DNA from: Candidatus Mesenet endosymbiont of Agriotes lineatus
GTDB lineage: Bacteria > Pseudomonadota > Alphaproteobacteria > Rickettsiales > Anaplasmataceae
Reading direction: 5' to 3'
Assembly: GCF_964019585.1 (NCBI RefSeq)
Contig: NZ_OZ026454.1
Location: 992,001 to 1,056,000, forward strand
DNA: 64,000 bases
The notes beneath the pieces are model-generated. The model saw only the letters and a program-made list of their open reading frames with translations, ran no database searches and had not been told where the DNA came from. A program made the translations under genes and the position numbers. This document shows, one piece after another, positions 27,701 to 37,258 of this stretch. The first letter of the stretch is position 1, and each line of letters begins with the position of its first letter.

Positions 27701-30700
27701 TATTAGTAATTGAATGTAAAAGTAATGGAGCAGATGATATACAAGCCTTATCTTCAGAGCTAATAAGAATTGCAACAAATACTCCAAATAAAAAAATCAT
27801 CTTAATTACCCAAGATGATAATGCTTTGGCTAATGCGTTTAAAAATGATGGTCAAATAGGCAACAAATATGACGAAAAATCTGATGATATTGGTGGCTTA
27901 TCTGATCTTACACCAGAGTCACAAAAGAAAATGTTAGACAAGACAGTCAATTTTCAAGGCAATGATACACCTTTGGGTAAATTGATAAATGATAATCAAA
28001 AAAATTTAGTTGATGGAGAAGTATTAGCTCAATTGGTTGATGGTGAGGAAATAAAAATAGGCAATACTGTTCCTGGGTTAACTGGTATAGATAAAGAGTG
28101 TTATATAGAACGTACGTTTGGTAAGGGAGAAGAACATAATATAAGGAGTATTACTGATAAAGTAGCAATCATAGCTGCTAAGCCTGGTATGGGTAAGTCG
28201 GTAGTATTAACTCATTTAGCAGAGCAAGAGAAAATAAGCGATCCATCTTTGTGGGTTGTTAAAATTAATCTAATTGAACATGTACAAGCACTAAATACAG
28301 AGATTTTTGATAATTATAATAAGGAAAAGGCAATTAACTTCTTATCAAGGATAATCGGGTTAAACACTCCTTTAGAGAAGGAATTATTTCAAAATAGGTT
28401 TAATCAACAAGATAAAGTTGCATTGTTTTTTAATGGATTTGACGAAGTTAGCCTTACTTATAAGGATAAAGTCATCAAGTTGCTTACTATTCTAAAAGAG
28501 ACTCAAGTAAAGAAATTGTGGGTCACAACTCGCACACATATGTGTGATAAGCTAGAAAATGCATTAGGTGTGTCTTCATATGAATTGAAGCCCTTATCTA
28601 GAAATGAACAAAAGGAGTTTTTAAAGAAGTTCTTTGGAAGTAATTTAGAAACTCAATCTATATCTGTAGACGAAGGACGTTTAGAGATCTGTACTCAAAC
28701 ATTCCTTAATGCTTTTGCTAATGATTTAAGTCTTGGTCAAGATTTTACAGCTGTACCACTACAACTTAAAATGGTTGCTGAATATTTACAAGATAATTTT
28801 AAAAAATTTTACGATAGCGATAAAAATATTTTTTCACTACCTGACAATTTTAATTTGATTGATCTATATGAAAAGTTTATTAAGTGCAAATTCGATAAGT
28901 ATTCCAGGAAGCAAGAAAGTCATAAAAATCCAAGTGATAGGTTGTCGTTTAACGAGTTCTTTAAACAGCGTCAGTTATTAGCTCTTGATGTACTATTTGA
29001 AGAAGAATTAAACAACTTACTTTCCAAAAAACAAATTGATAAGATAGAATCTTTAAAAGAGCAAATGAAAGAAGGAAATGGTTATGTTGGGGTAATTGAT
29101 AGCATTGTTGATGAAAAGCCAAACTTTACTCACTTAACTTTTGCTGAATATCTTGCTGCTCAGAAGCTTTTTAATATGTTCACAAGGCAACAAGAAAAGA
29201 TAGATAGTGATTATGATAAAGAATACATTGAAGGGCTAAAATCAAAACAAGAGACATTACGTGAATTTTTATTAGAACATTTTCTTCTACAAGATAATAT
29301 AATAGGAGTTAAACAATTCTTTGATAATATTGCAGCTAAAGACTCTATTCTACATACCACTTTTTTAAGTGATACTAACAAAGTAAAAGGTATGTTGAGT
29401 GATCCAGATATTAATATTAATACCCAAGATGCACTTGGTAGAACAATTTTGCATTTAGCTGCTAGTTGGAAAGATGTTGATTTTATCAAGATCTTAATAG
29501 CGAACTCCAACACAGATCTCACCAAAAAAGATAACTTATTTGAATTAGCCCCTATAAATTATTCTAATGACGTTATAGTGATTGAAAAGATTTTAGAAAA
29601 AATACTTAATCCTAACTATGTTGAGATACGAGTGGTTGAAGATATGATGTTGTCTGATAATCTTATACAAAAAGATACTTTTTTTAATAAAATTATTCAA
29701 GAAGAATGCATAACATTATTAAAAAACATTGTGTATAAATATCCTGTTGTAATAAATTATCGATTTGAAAGTGAATTTGAAAATGGTGATAGTATTTTAC
29801 ATCGTGCTATTCGATTCTCTACAATAGAAATAATTACTTATCTAATAAGTAATGATGCTGATCCTAATGCTGTCAACAATGAAGAGATGACTCCTATAGA
29901 TTTAGCTCTGCAGGGGTTACATAAAGATGAATCAAAATTCAAAAAAATAGTAGAATTAATTGCTAGAGCAATGGCAGGTAATAATGATGAGAGATATGGA
30001 GAAATTATACGCGAAAGTGCTTTAAAACGAAAAAACCAGATCCAACTAACTAGTGAAGAGATTATAAATATATTTTTCCCTAACGATGAACCATCAGCTA
30101 AGAGAAGGAGATTAGAAAACCCAAGCTGTTCAAAGAATAGAAAAAAGCGAGCAGTAGGCATGAAGTGTGTTGACTCACGTGATGAGGAGGAGATTGATAA
30201 GGTAGAAAAAAGAAAACTTATACAGGAGATTTTTAGATCTAGAGAAATGAAAGAAATGTTGAGTAAAATTATGAGCATGTTAAAAAAGTATGGCATAGCT
30301 AATGACAACAATGTTCAACAATATAAAGAATTGTTAGAAGTTTCTTCAAGAATATCTAGTAATCAAGCTACAGATTCAGATATACAAGAATTCTCTACTA
30401 AGATAAAAGCTTTAGGTTTTATAAATTCAGAAGCAGAAGATGCTATTAAAGAAATTCAAGAAAAAAATATAGAAGGAATAAGAGAGGTTATTGGTAGACC
30501 AGGAGTATTAGAAAATATAAATAAAAGGGTAAGCTGGGTTATACGCGGTCAAATGTATGGTAATATTATTGGTAATATTGCAGATGGCAACGTTGAAGGT
30601 GCATTGGCAGGATCAGCAGTAATAGCAGGTGATTATGCATTTGGTAAGGTAACTGGTATTGCTCCTGTAACTTGGTATTTTATGGTAAAGAGTTTGGCGG

Positions 30701-33700
30701 ATGATATTGAAAAACTTAAAGCTGGTGAAGATGTTGCAGTTGAAATTGCACTTGATAGTACAGTTTTAGCGGGATCTTTTTTGCAAAGCGCTGCGCCAAT
30801 GCTTGCATCTGAGTACGCAATTGAGCTTGGACCTGAAGCGGAAATATTGGTAGGAGCTGCAATGGCTATTAAAATAGTTTATGTTGCAGTAAAAGATGTC
30901 ATGCATGAGAAAGAAACAATTCATCTAACAGGAGAACAAACTGTTGAGGCAATAGTAAGGAGAATTTTGAATTTATCTCCTTCAAAACAAGAGCGAGAAT
31001 TAATCGAAGAAGAAGCAGCTAATAATATATTGGCAAAAGAGGGCCTAAATTTTTTAATGCAGCATCCAGAGATAAAAAGTTATGTTTTCTCTACTGGCAT
31101 GCCTGAAAAATATGATTGTAAAAAACGTACAGTACCATTACCGGGTAGTAAGTGCAATGCAAATGCGGGTAAATGTATGGAAGAGATAGAAGAGTGCAAA
31201 ACTCGAATAAAGGAGGAAATGAATAGTATAGTACTTTTGAGTAGCAAAAGAAGCAATGTCATGTGGAGTAGAGCACGTATAAATAATCCTTATTTAGGGG
31301 GTGAAGAGCGTTGCGTTACTCAAATGGTACCAAGATCTGATTGTAATTCCAATGCGATGTCACAATCATGTTTAGAACCTAAAAAGTATTGCAAAATCAT
31401 AAATCAAAACGTTGGTGAACTATTTTGTCATCCAGGTAAGCTTGGTGAAGCAAGAAATCGTCGTGATCTCAGTGGAGCTGGTGCAGCATATAGAGAATTG
31501 CACATTAGCAATGATAACAGAGAGGATCCTCATTATGAACGTGTTTCTCATCCAGCTTACTACTGCGGTAATGCAATAGGTTTATCTTATGTGCAAGATA
31601 GAACAGGAAATTATACTTTAATTAATTTAGGTGATAGTGATGATAAAGCTATTGGGTTTTTGGATAGTCCTAACATCTTCCTAATTGGTAATGGAAATAA
31701 AACCTTTTTTGGAGGAAACAAGGATGATGTATTTATTTTAAGAAATAACGGGATCACGGGAACATTAAATGGTGGTGGTGGAAATAACACCTTGGACTTA
31801 ACTAATTTTGCTCCAAATGAGCATGAGACAATTATATTAAACTATATAGACCCAGAAGTAGGAGAAATGGTATATAAGAGATCTGATCAGAAATTCTTTA
31901 CAATAAAAAATATGCATACAATTTTAGGTAGGGAAAAGAAAAAAGACAGAATATTGCCTAGTTGCAATGTAAAGGTCATAGATGGCCAAGGTGGAGAGAG
32001 TGACAGCAATCCTGATGAGATTATTATACACTCATGTATACTTAGAGAACCATTACAAATAGTGGTAAAACCTTATACTAAAGTACATAATGATGATATT
32101 TTTAACAATTTTAGCCATATTATTCCTGTAGGTAGAGGAAATGTTCACATTAATATGACAGGAGAGTCTGGATTCAGATCATCAAACACTAAACATGAAT
32201 TTTTCTTTGGTTATACTCTTTCTGATCTGATGAATATTGTAACTTCAAATACTAGAAACACATACAATTATGTTGCTAATTGTATGATTAGAAATATTGC
32301 CCTAAGCTTTCTATCACCTAAAACAGGTAGAAACTTTGCTAATGAAAGATCTAATACAACTATTGTAGGTATTTCTGATGATGATACACCTTATCTTCAA
32401 GATAATGCCATAGTAAAAATAGATAGATATGAAAATGTTTATGTAATACAAAATGCTGATAAATCTGTTGATGAAGTAGTGAGAAGTTACCCACAAATAG
32501 CAGATAGACTTAATGCAACTATTACTGTCAAATCTGGTAATCAGTGCATAGTGGTAGGACATGGTGCACATGAAATATTTTACAGTAATCCAACGTGTGA
32601 AAATCATTTAATCGGTAATGGTGGTGAGAACACATATGTTATTGCTTCACCTTCTGAACAACAAAGTAACAATATACCTAAAGTTAATGTTTATAATGTT
32701 AATGAGAAAAATTCTGTAGATTCACTAGATTTACACAACGCAATAAAAGCATCAGAGAAATATCTAACAAAAAAATATAATGATTCACTTTCAGCAATAG
32801 AAATATCCCATAATGCTGATGTTTTTCAAGATGAAAATAACCTACTAATATTACTAAAAGTAAAGATAATTGAATTAGAGTCAAAAGGTTTTAGAAATTC
32901 TAATGTAATAATTGGACCTTACGAAAAGAGTATTATAACGGTAAAGTTAGTTAATGGAACACAGTGGTATCAAAAACTACATGTTTATTTAAATGATACT
33001 ATACCTATGCAGCTTGAAAGTACGGGTGAAAATTGGAAGTTAAGTCCAATACTTAACTTAGAAGGTGTGAAAGTTATTCCTATTGATATTTTTAGATACT
33101 ACAAACCGAATAATGAACAAGGTTTACAAATTTACCATAATCAACCTCAAAACAAACATCAAATTGGCATAGTAGATCTGAAAGATAAGTCTATATTAAA
33201 TTGTGATATGCGGGTTATTGGTAGTAGCCTAACTTTATCATTTAAAGGTAGTACTATTGTAAAAGTAGAAAATTGGTTGGGCAGCCCAGAAGCAAGAGAA
33301 ATGATATTTACTTTTAGTGATGCACTAATTTCTAATGCAAAGTGTGTAATTTCTATATGTGATCCACATGATATCATTGCAGAGTTTAAGCAAGAGAAAA
33401 GTAAGGTAAGCAACTTAGAAAACACCACACCACACCCAATAAGACGTAGACGTCATAAACATCACCACAGAGGTAATAATAGGCATCGTCGTGCAGTTGA
33501 GGTAGAAGATGTAACAAATGCAAAAGGAAGCTTAGAAAGAGCAGAAATATTAGCAGCAAAGAGCAGTGGTACTAAGCCAAAGTCATGGATAAATGAGGGT
33601 GTTGTATGGATGAAAGAATCAATAACTAATGCTTATGAAACAACTATGGATGTAATTAGTGGGTTGTTTAGTAAAGATAAAACATCTCAAAAGATGGAAA

Positions 33701-34734
33701 GTGCTACAAGATTTGAAGATATCAAGACATGGAACAAAGAGAATAATGAGCCATTTAATGGAAATGTAGAAGAAGAAACATCTCAAAATGTGGTAGGATT
33801 TTACGATGCAGTGTTGGGGAAATTAAATAAAGAAGATTTAAAAAGAATAGAAGATCTTTGCGAGGAAATAAAAGCTAATTTTGAACCATATAAAGACAGT
33901 GATATATATACATGCCTAAGAAATGTTGCTGAGCTTATAAAGGATAAATGTAATATAGATAATGATTATTTAAATAACTTATGTGCTAACAAGTTATTAG
34001 AGTCAATGAAAGAGCAAACTGATAACGTGAAACGATATAATATGCAAAAGCAAGGTGAATATATAAGAAATTTATACGATCAAGATCGTAATATCATACT
34101 ACTGACTTATTTGTTAGGATGGTACAATAAGATAAAATCAAAAGATGAAGAAGATATACATGATGAAATACGTGAAGTAGCTTATAGAGTACTAAAAGAA
34201 GTAAAGGCATGCGAAACAATTACAGAGTTATCTATTCCTATAGTTATTACAGAAGACGATATATACACTGCAACTTTAGGAAAAATGATTATAAGTGGGA
34301 ATATACAAAAAAATCAAATAGTTGAGACTTTGTTTTGTTCATTAGAAAACTTAATTGAGATAAAGTTGAAAGAGGATAAAAACAAAGAAGAATCAAGTAA
34401 AATCAAAGAATTTATGGAAACGTACAAAACAAATGTAATAATTGCTTTAGGTACGGTAGCTGACAATATTATCAATTATTACAATGCTAAATTCAGTGGA
34501 GAAGAAAAGTATTATTATAATAAACCATGTACTGCTATAAAGCCAAACAGCACACTAGAAGAAATTCAATCAGCCTATGAGACTGTTTTATCCAATGTTC
34601 CATCTGATAGAGATATAGTACTACCTAAATTATTCGGTAATAGTTTAAGTTTAATAGATACAAATAAACCTACAAGTAGCTTGCATGATATTTCTGTTAT
34701 GAGTAGTAATATTACTCAAGTTAGGAGCTTTTAA
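24781..34734 (+). CDS. Giant multidomain toxin: Ank, OTU, nuclease-like, NACHT, pore-like, latrotoxin-like
   Basis: About 3317 aa; ATG 24781 follows a very strong ribosome-binding site. Domains in order: furin-like RQKR near 55; ankyrin 100-152; a phage-associated domain 189-330 (GGGGQAS, GNAIGITT); an OTU cysteine protease 407-557 with NGDCFF (Cys419) and NHFEPI (His552); two PD-(D/E)xK-like segments with FLQAKHK near 658-664 and LLVIECKSN (E978, K980); a NACHT-type NTPase with AAKPGMGKS (K1139) and FFNGFDE (D1221); ankyrin 1542-1712; a basic NLS/furin-like stretch ending RKKR 1787-1790; a hydrophobic TcdA/TcdB-pore-like region 1924-2040; a Cys-rich segment; RTX-like GNGNKTFFGG near 2300; RHRR 2901-2904; and a latrotoxin-C-terminal-like tail. 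This resembles Type V CifB and related Wolbachia/Rickettsia reproductive toxins. No cifA-like gene is adjacent, so the role is inferred. Confidence 0.88.
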   Translation: MTIDFSNTSNADHSSVSKADMVESAFDGAVHSEVSSVEQKSILFDTMHPSSQLSRQKRQYDPSDINIAKLFTAIREHKTGNPPKDKIAKIKRLLTQIRNINDVDANDHNNTPLHVAVSKGHHDIVDLLLKVPNININIKNKQGNTPLDLANDLSSSHANKKDIIIQLEARRAQPGSSDSLQPMPTPANRVVLLKTWYTEEQLRNYPNLLFLFDDNDNAKYRMDRTNPGGGGQASVTRPTGAGKQPYDRLPNNGGINGNAIGITTTFCGGYTPNINEFKALMDKEFAPIETWVKKGGFVAIPCSNNDKPSLGTGIAGLESKILGALDYIQSKVDKLVTLGKNVIQDPQDEDFNTLKQELHETLLAERQSYQSKGLAGYLGSSTGQRMDVDQPSNSGKQQSSVLKLPENFEIGKAITNGDCFFDSFRQGLEQLGIKVSVEQLRGICKEFAQNNPLKWFIDAIANSRNQDNSVRSEIPSKYAENIMDHNRWGDPDIEGRILCQKYSVELHVGEDHPNVGWIHQIIDGTGSRSISEDEVDYDAVNTIHIVNGGRNHFEPILRSDNQQSRIPRPNPDGDLNPNRSRLGQLPPPQSNARETYRASGLKHSLHGNIYQLKLLMLFLNRGLKEGYDFRLATEWDDAEKFDDLVFKYTDQGQDKYRFLQAKHKQDESKKIGIGDLFTEQKGGGEFELTKYFLSYLKIKNNPIFQGGDLVDFIICTNIGFDLDNSSPTQLKVIKSGKNKGKKISVEEIKGNDVFFKDGGQRYQLKDSQGDLATHLKQSEEIKKQNMQNIDVEINNFLEKLVFAVAQPNEIELSKIIGKELGEEFNLIDADLVIDNFQKEMLNWMKEKGPKGKEGRFLTSEDGKEFFGFAKQKVSKLKIAGPTSGYSEKLKRYNIKFKPDKLTEVESFLGQSQKQILNLKFQHDTRLSAIKVNQAVENHNSYKAEDSYIFLSLGGLLRLKDKALNAFKAQNTGNLLVIECKSNGADDIQALSSELIRIATNTPNKKIILITQDDNALANAFKNDGQIGNKYDEKSDDIGGLSDLTPESQKKMLDKTVNFQGNDTPLGKLINDNQKNLVDGEVLAQLVDGEEIKIGNTVPGLTGIDKECYIERTFGKGEEHNIRSITDKVAIIAAKPGMGKSVVLTHLAEQEKISDPSLWVVKINLIEHVQALNTEIFDNYNKEKAINFLSRIIGLNTPLEKELFQNRFNQQDKVALFFNGFDEVSLTYKDKVIKLLTILKETQVKKLWVTTRTHMCDKLENALGVSSYELKPLSRNEQKEFLKKFFGSNLETQSISVDEGRLEICTQTFLNAFANDLSLGQDFTAVPLQLKMVAEYLQDNFKKFYDSDKNIFSLPDNFNLIDLYEKFIKCKFDKYSRKQESHKNPSDRLSFNEFFKQRQLLALDVLFEEELNNLLSKKQIDKIESLKEQMKEGNGYVGVIDSIVDEKPNFTHLTFAEYLAAQKLFNMFTRQQEKIDSDYDKEYIEGLKSKQETLREFLLEHFLLQDNIIGVKQFFDNIAAKDSILHTTFLSDTNKVKGMLSDPDININTQDALGRTILHLAASWKDVDFIKILIANSNTDLTKKDNLFELAPINYSNDVIVIEKILEKILNPNYVEIRVVEDMMLSDNLIQKDTFFNKIIQEECITLLKNIVYKYPVVINYRFESEFENGDSILHRAIRFSTIEIITYLISNDADPNAVNNEEMTPIDLALQGLHKDESKFKKIVELIARAMAGNNDERYGEIIRESALKRKNQIQLTSEEIINIFFPNDEPSAKRRRLENPSCSKNRKKRAVGMKCVDSRDEEEIDKVEKRKLIQEIFRSREMKEMLSKIMSMLKKYGIANDNNVQQYKELLEVSSRISSNQATDSDIQEFSTKIKALGFINSEAEDAIKEIQEKNIEGIREVIGRPGVLENINKRVSWVIRGQMYGNIIGNIADGNVEGALAGSAVIAGDYAFGKVTGIAPVTWYFMVKSLADDIEKLKAGEDVAVEIALDSTVLAGSFLQSAAPMLASEYAIELGPEAEILVGAAMAIKIVYVAVKDVMHEKETIHLTGEQTVEAIVRRILNLSPSKQERELIEEEAANNILAKEGLNFLMQHPEIKSYVFSTGMPEKYDCKKRTVPLPGSKCNANAGKCMEEIEECKTRIKEEMNSIVLLSSKRSNVMWSRARINNPYLGGEERCVTQMVPRSDCNSNAMSQSCLEPKKYCKIINQNVGELFCHPGKLGEARNRRDLSGAGAAYRELHISNDNREDPHYERVSHPAYYCGNAIGLSYVQDRTGNYTLINLGDSDDKAIGFLDSPNIFLIGNGNKTFFGGNKDDVFILRNNGITGTLNGGGGNNTLDLTNFAPNEHETIILNYIDPEVGEMVYKRSDQKFFTIKNMHTILGREKKKDRILPSCNVKVIDGQGGESDSNPDEIIIHSCILREPLQIVVKPYTKVHNDDIFNNFSHIIPVGRGNVHINMTGESGFRSSNTKHEFFFGYTLSDLMNIVTSNTRNTYNYVANCMIRNIALSFLSPKTGRNFANERSNTTIVGISDDDTPYLQDNAIVKIDRYENVYVIQNADKSVDEVVRSYPQIADRLNATITVKSGNQCIVVGHGAHEIFYSNPTCENHLIGNGGENTYVIASPSEQQSNNIPKVNVYNVNEKNSVDSLDLHNAIKASEKYLTKKYNDSLSAIEISHNADVFQDENNLLILLKVKIIELESKGFRNSNVIIGPYEKSIITVKLVNGTQWYQKLHVYLNDTIPMQLESTGENWKLSPILNLEGVKVIPIDIFRYYKPNNEQGLQIYHNQPQNKHQIGIVDLKDKSILNCDMRVIGSSLTLSFKGSTIVKVENWLGSPEAREMIFTFSDALISNAKCVISICDPHDIIAEFKQEKSKVSNLENTTPHPIRRRRHKHHHRGNNRHRRAVEVEDVTNAKGSLERAEILAAKSSGTKPKSWINEGVVWMKESITNAYETTMDVISGLFSKDKTSQKMESATRFEDIKTWNKENNEPFNGNVEEETSQNVVGFYDAVLGKLNKEDLKRIEDLCEEIKANFEPYKDSDIYTCLRNVAELIKDKCNIDNDYLNNLCANKLLESMKEQTDNVKRYNMQKQGEYIRNLYDQDRNIILLTYLLGWYNKIKSKDEEDIHDEIREVAYRVLKEVKACETITELSIPIVITEDDIYTATLGKMIISGNIQKNQIVETLFCSLENLIEIKLKEDKNKEESSKIKEFMETYKTNVIIALGTVADNIINYYNAKFSGEEKYYYNKPCTAIKPNSTLEEIQSAYETVLSNVPSDRDIVLPKLFGNSLSLIDTNKPTSSLHDISVMSSNITQVRSF

Positions 34735-34828
34735 ATGCATGATTCATGTGTAAAATATATTAATATTTTGTATGTTAATAAATTAATAAAAATTATATAA
34801 GTATATAGAAAGTATATGGGATAATATG

Positions 34829-35245
34829 TTATATTCTCTTGCTTTGGACTGTAAATTTGAGAACGTTCAACAAACTGTGTGATTTTGCAATAAAACTCAA
34901 AAGTAATTGTTCAATCTCTTTATTTTTATTAGCCTTAGCGATATCCAGAGCTGTCATAGTAATATCATTATAATTAACCTCTAAATAAATATTTGCTTAA
35001 TAATATCTCAACGATTCTTTTTTAATTACTGCAAGATGTAAGGACGTACAGTCATATTCTTCTTGAGTATTAATGTTAGCATTGTTTTGCAAAAGAATCT
35101 CTACAACGTTTTCACAGTTATTTAAAACTGCAATGTGCAGGGGTGTATTTAGATCTTACATCAACATATCCACCACTTTTTATGAGCATTTTAAGAATTT
35201 CATTATTTTTGCTGCTAAGTATATAGACCTGCTGAGAAACGGTAT
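34829..35245 (-). pseudogene. Ankyrin-repeat gene remnant
   Basis: Minus-strand frames give good ankyrin repeats, KYTPLHIAVLNNCENVVEIL and CTSLHLAVIKKESL, then after a stop TALDIAKANKNKEIEQLL and a C-terminal tail ending at 34829. At least one frameshift and one stop interrupt it, and the start is missing or degraded. It lies directly past the giant toxin on the opposite strand. Confidence 0.65.
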
Positions 35246-35281
35246 GCAATTAATTTCAGCAGCAACAACAGCAAGAATCAA

Positions 35282-36108
35282 TTAAAACTCATGCCTGAGG
35301 TTTACGAGACCAGCAATTATGTTAAATCTCATGTTGTATTTCTTCTGAAAATTGCGATAGGTATGCGACATGATTTTAAAAATCTTAATTTCACGGATTT
35401 TATGCTCCTCTTTCATCCTAAATGATGCCAGCTTCCGATTGTGCTCTTTTTGATCGTCCGTCAGCAATTTTTTTTTGATACCTTTTATGCGGAATCATAA
35501 CGTTACTCTGCAATTTTTGCCACCCCTGATATCCAGAATCTGCATACTTTATATTCTCTTTTGGTAACATTTTTTCCTGCTTTCATATCTTAAAATCGTG
35601 AGTTCGACCTCTGTATGACTTTGACACTGATAGAATTTGCCCATCTTCTCTTATAACGATTTCCGTTTTTATCGTGTTTACTCTTTTCTTGCCAGAATAA
35701 GACAATTTTCTTTTTTTCCTGTCTTTTGGCCGTTCTATTGGTTGTTCTGTAACATCTGCTAATATCTTCAAAATTCTTTCTGGCGTCATAGTTCTGTCCT
35801 TTTTTTTTGAGATTTTTTTAGCCAAAAGTGGTTCCATTTTCTTGAGTAATCGGCAGATGTTTGAGTTATGCAAGTTGAATCGGTAACTCAAGAATCGGTG
35901 TGTTATGTAAGTTCTATAATACAGAATTATACAAAGTATTTTGTCTTCCAACACAGGCTATTTTGATGTTCTTCCATTTCCGTTTTTTAACTTTCTCCCA
36001 CTCTGGGCGCACTTTTTCTATAACCTTTTCGAATTTTCTTATTGTCAGACCTGTTACATCTTGAAAATTCCTCGGATGTTCTTTTATATTATGCTAATTT
36101 AAGCTCAT
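35282..36108 (-). pseudogene. IS5-family transposase, broken into several frames
   Basis: The N-terminal part begins near ATG 36108 (MSLN, then PRNFQDVTGLTIRKFEKVIE). The middle ORF, 35583-35954, contains the DDE region (VTEQPIERPKDRKKRKLSYS, SKSYRGRTHDFKI). A third part at 35282-35467 is the C-terminal segment (DQKEHNRKLASFRMKEEHKI, NMRFNIIAGLVN). The joins require frameshifts, and a stop lies in the first part. The order and spacing fit one complete transposase of an IS5-type element. It marks the right side of the accessory island. Confidence 0.65.
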
Positions 36109-36885
36109 CTTGCCTCACTTTTTCTTGCTCTATCTCTCTTTATATAACCATTTCTCCTCTTTTGCACCAGGTCTTGTCTTTTTTTGACTACCTGTAGCTC
36201 TATCTCATAAGCTCAAATGAATCTGTGTTTTAAACTTTTCTACTTCTTCATTCTCATTTATTTTCTATTTCACCTTCTAAACTTGCTTCTATTGATCAGT
36301 GGCTCCTACTTTGCCAGTTAGCGACTTCGGATGGACGATAATATATTAACTCTTTATCTATACCTGCCTTTTCACTCCACTTCTTAAAATAATCATGCGC
36401 TATTTTGGAAACTCTTTAGGGCCACTGACTTCAAAACGTACAATACTCCACACAATACATCATATAAATTGAGCTTTTTCCGATAGGACTCTAGAGCTGG
36501 TGCAATTATTTCACTTGACTTATATCGCTTGGATATGAATTACTCATATATTTTTCATATAAAATTATTCTGACTTTATCATATCTTTAAGATCGCGTAC
36601 AGGTTCTAAGAGGTCATTTGGAAGTTCATCCATATTGTTTGGAACTACCATACCAGGCATTATTCCTGTGCCTTAGATGCCATTTATCATTAATAAACAA
36701 AATAGTTTTAAATTACTCATACAATTTTTAGCTTAGACTCTTCACAATCCACCATATATTGAAAAGCACTCCGATAACTAATTGAGCATGGAAAATATTT
36801 TAGGGTTGTAATGTACACTTCACCATATTTGATCAGTTTCTTACTAAAGAGATAGCCATTAATACAATACAGTAAATTTAAACTT
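36109..36885 (-). other. Decayed coding debris
   Basis: No intact gene. The minus strand keeps several protein-like runs in shifting frames, such as MPGMVVPNNMDELPNDLLEP near 36600-36660 and CINGYLFSKKLIKYGEVYIT near 36800-36870. These look like remnants of one or two lost genes, possibly prophage-derived, but I cannot assign a family. Confidence 0.4.
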
Positions 36886-37163
36886 TTAAGCAGGACACTG
36901 ATTTTTTAGCAATTCGAGCATAAATGGCTTATATCTTAAAAAATCGTCATACATTTGATCATTGCCATAGCAAAATGCAATATTAACTACCTTGCTATCA
37001 TAACCATTCTCTACCAATGCAGTTAACAAATCAGGTTATTTTACAACTCTTTAAAATAATTAAACTCTAATATTCCATTGATAATTTCACTTGAACACCC
37101 CTGCTCTTTTAACCAATCTATAAAATATTTGTTATTTCCTAACCTATCTAATTTACTATGCAT
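36886..37163 (-). pseudogene. Small unknown protein, frameshifted
   Basis: ATG 37163 follows a ggaggagc ribosome-binding site and reads MHSKLDRLGNNKYFIDWLKE for about 40 codons to a stop after FNYFKEL. The next frame continues plausibly as DLLTALVENGYDSKVVNIAF and ends FMLELLKNQCPA at the stop 36886-36888. The whole would be about 90 aa and helical. The family is not recognised. Confidence 0.5.
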
Positions 37164-37258
37164 TTGCTCCTCCTACGCAAAAGCCACTTTAATATATAGT
37201 AATTTATTTTAAATAATAAGTAAAGATATTAATTATAATGTTACTTGTTTATTAACAT

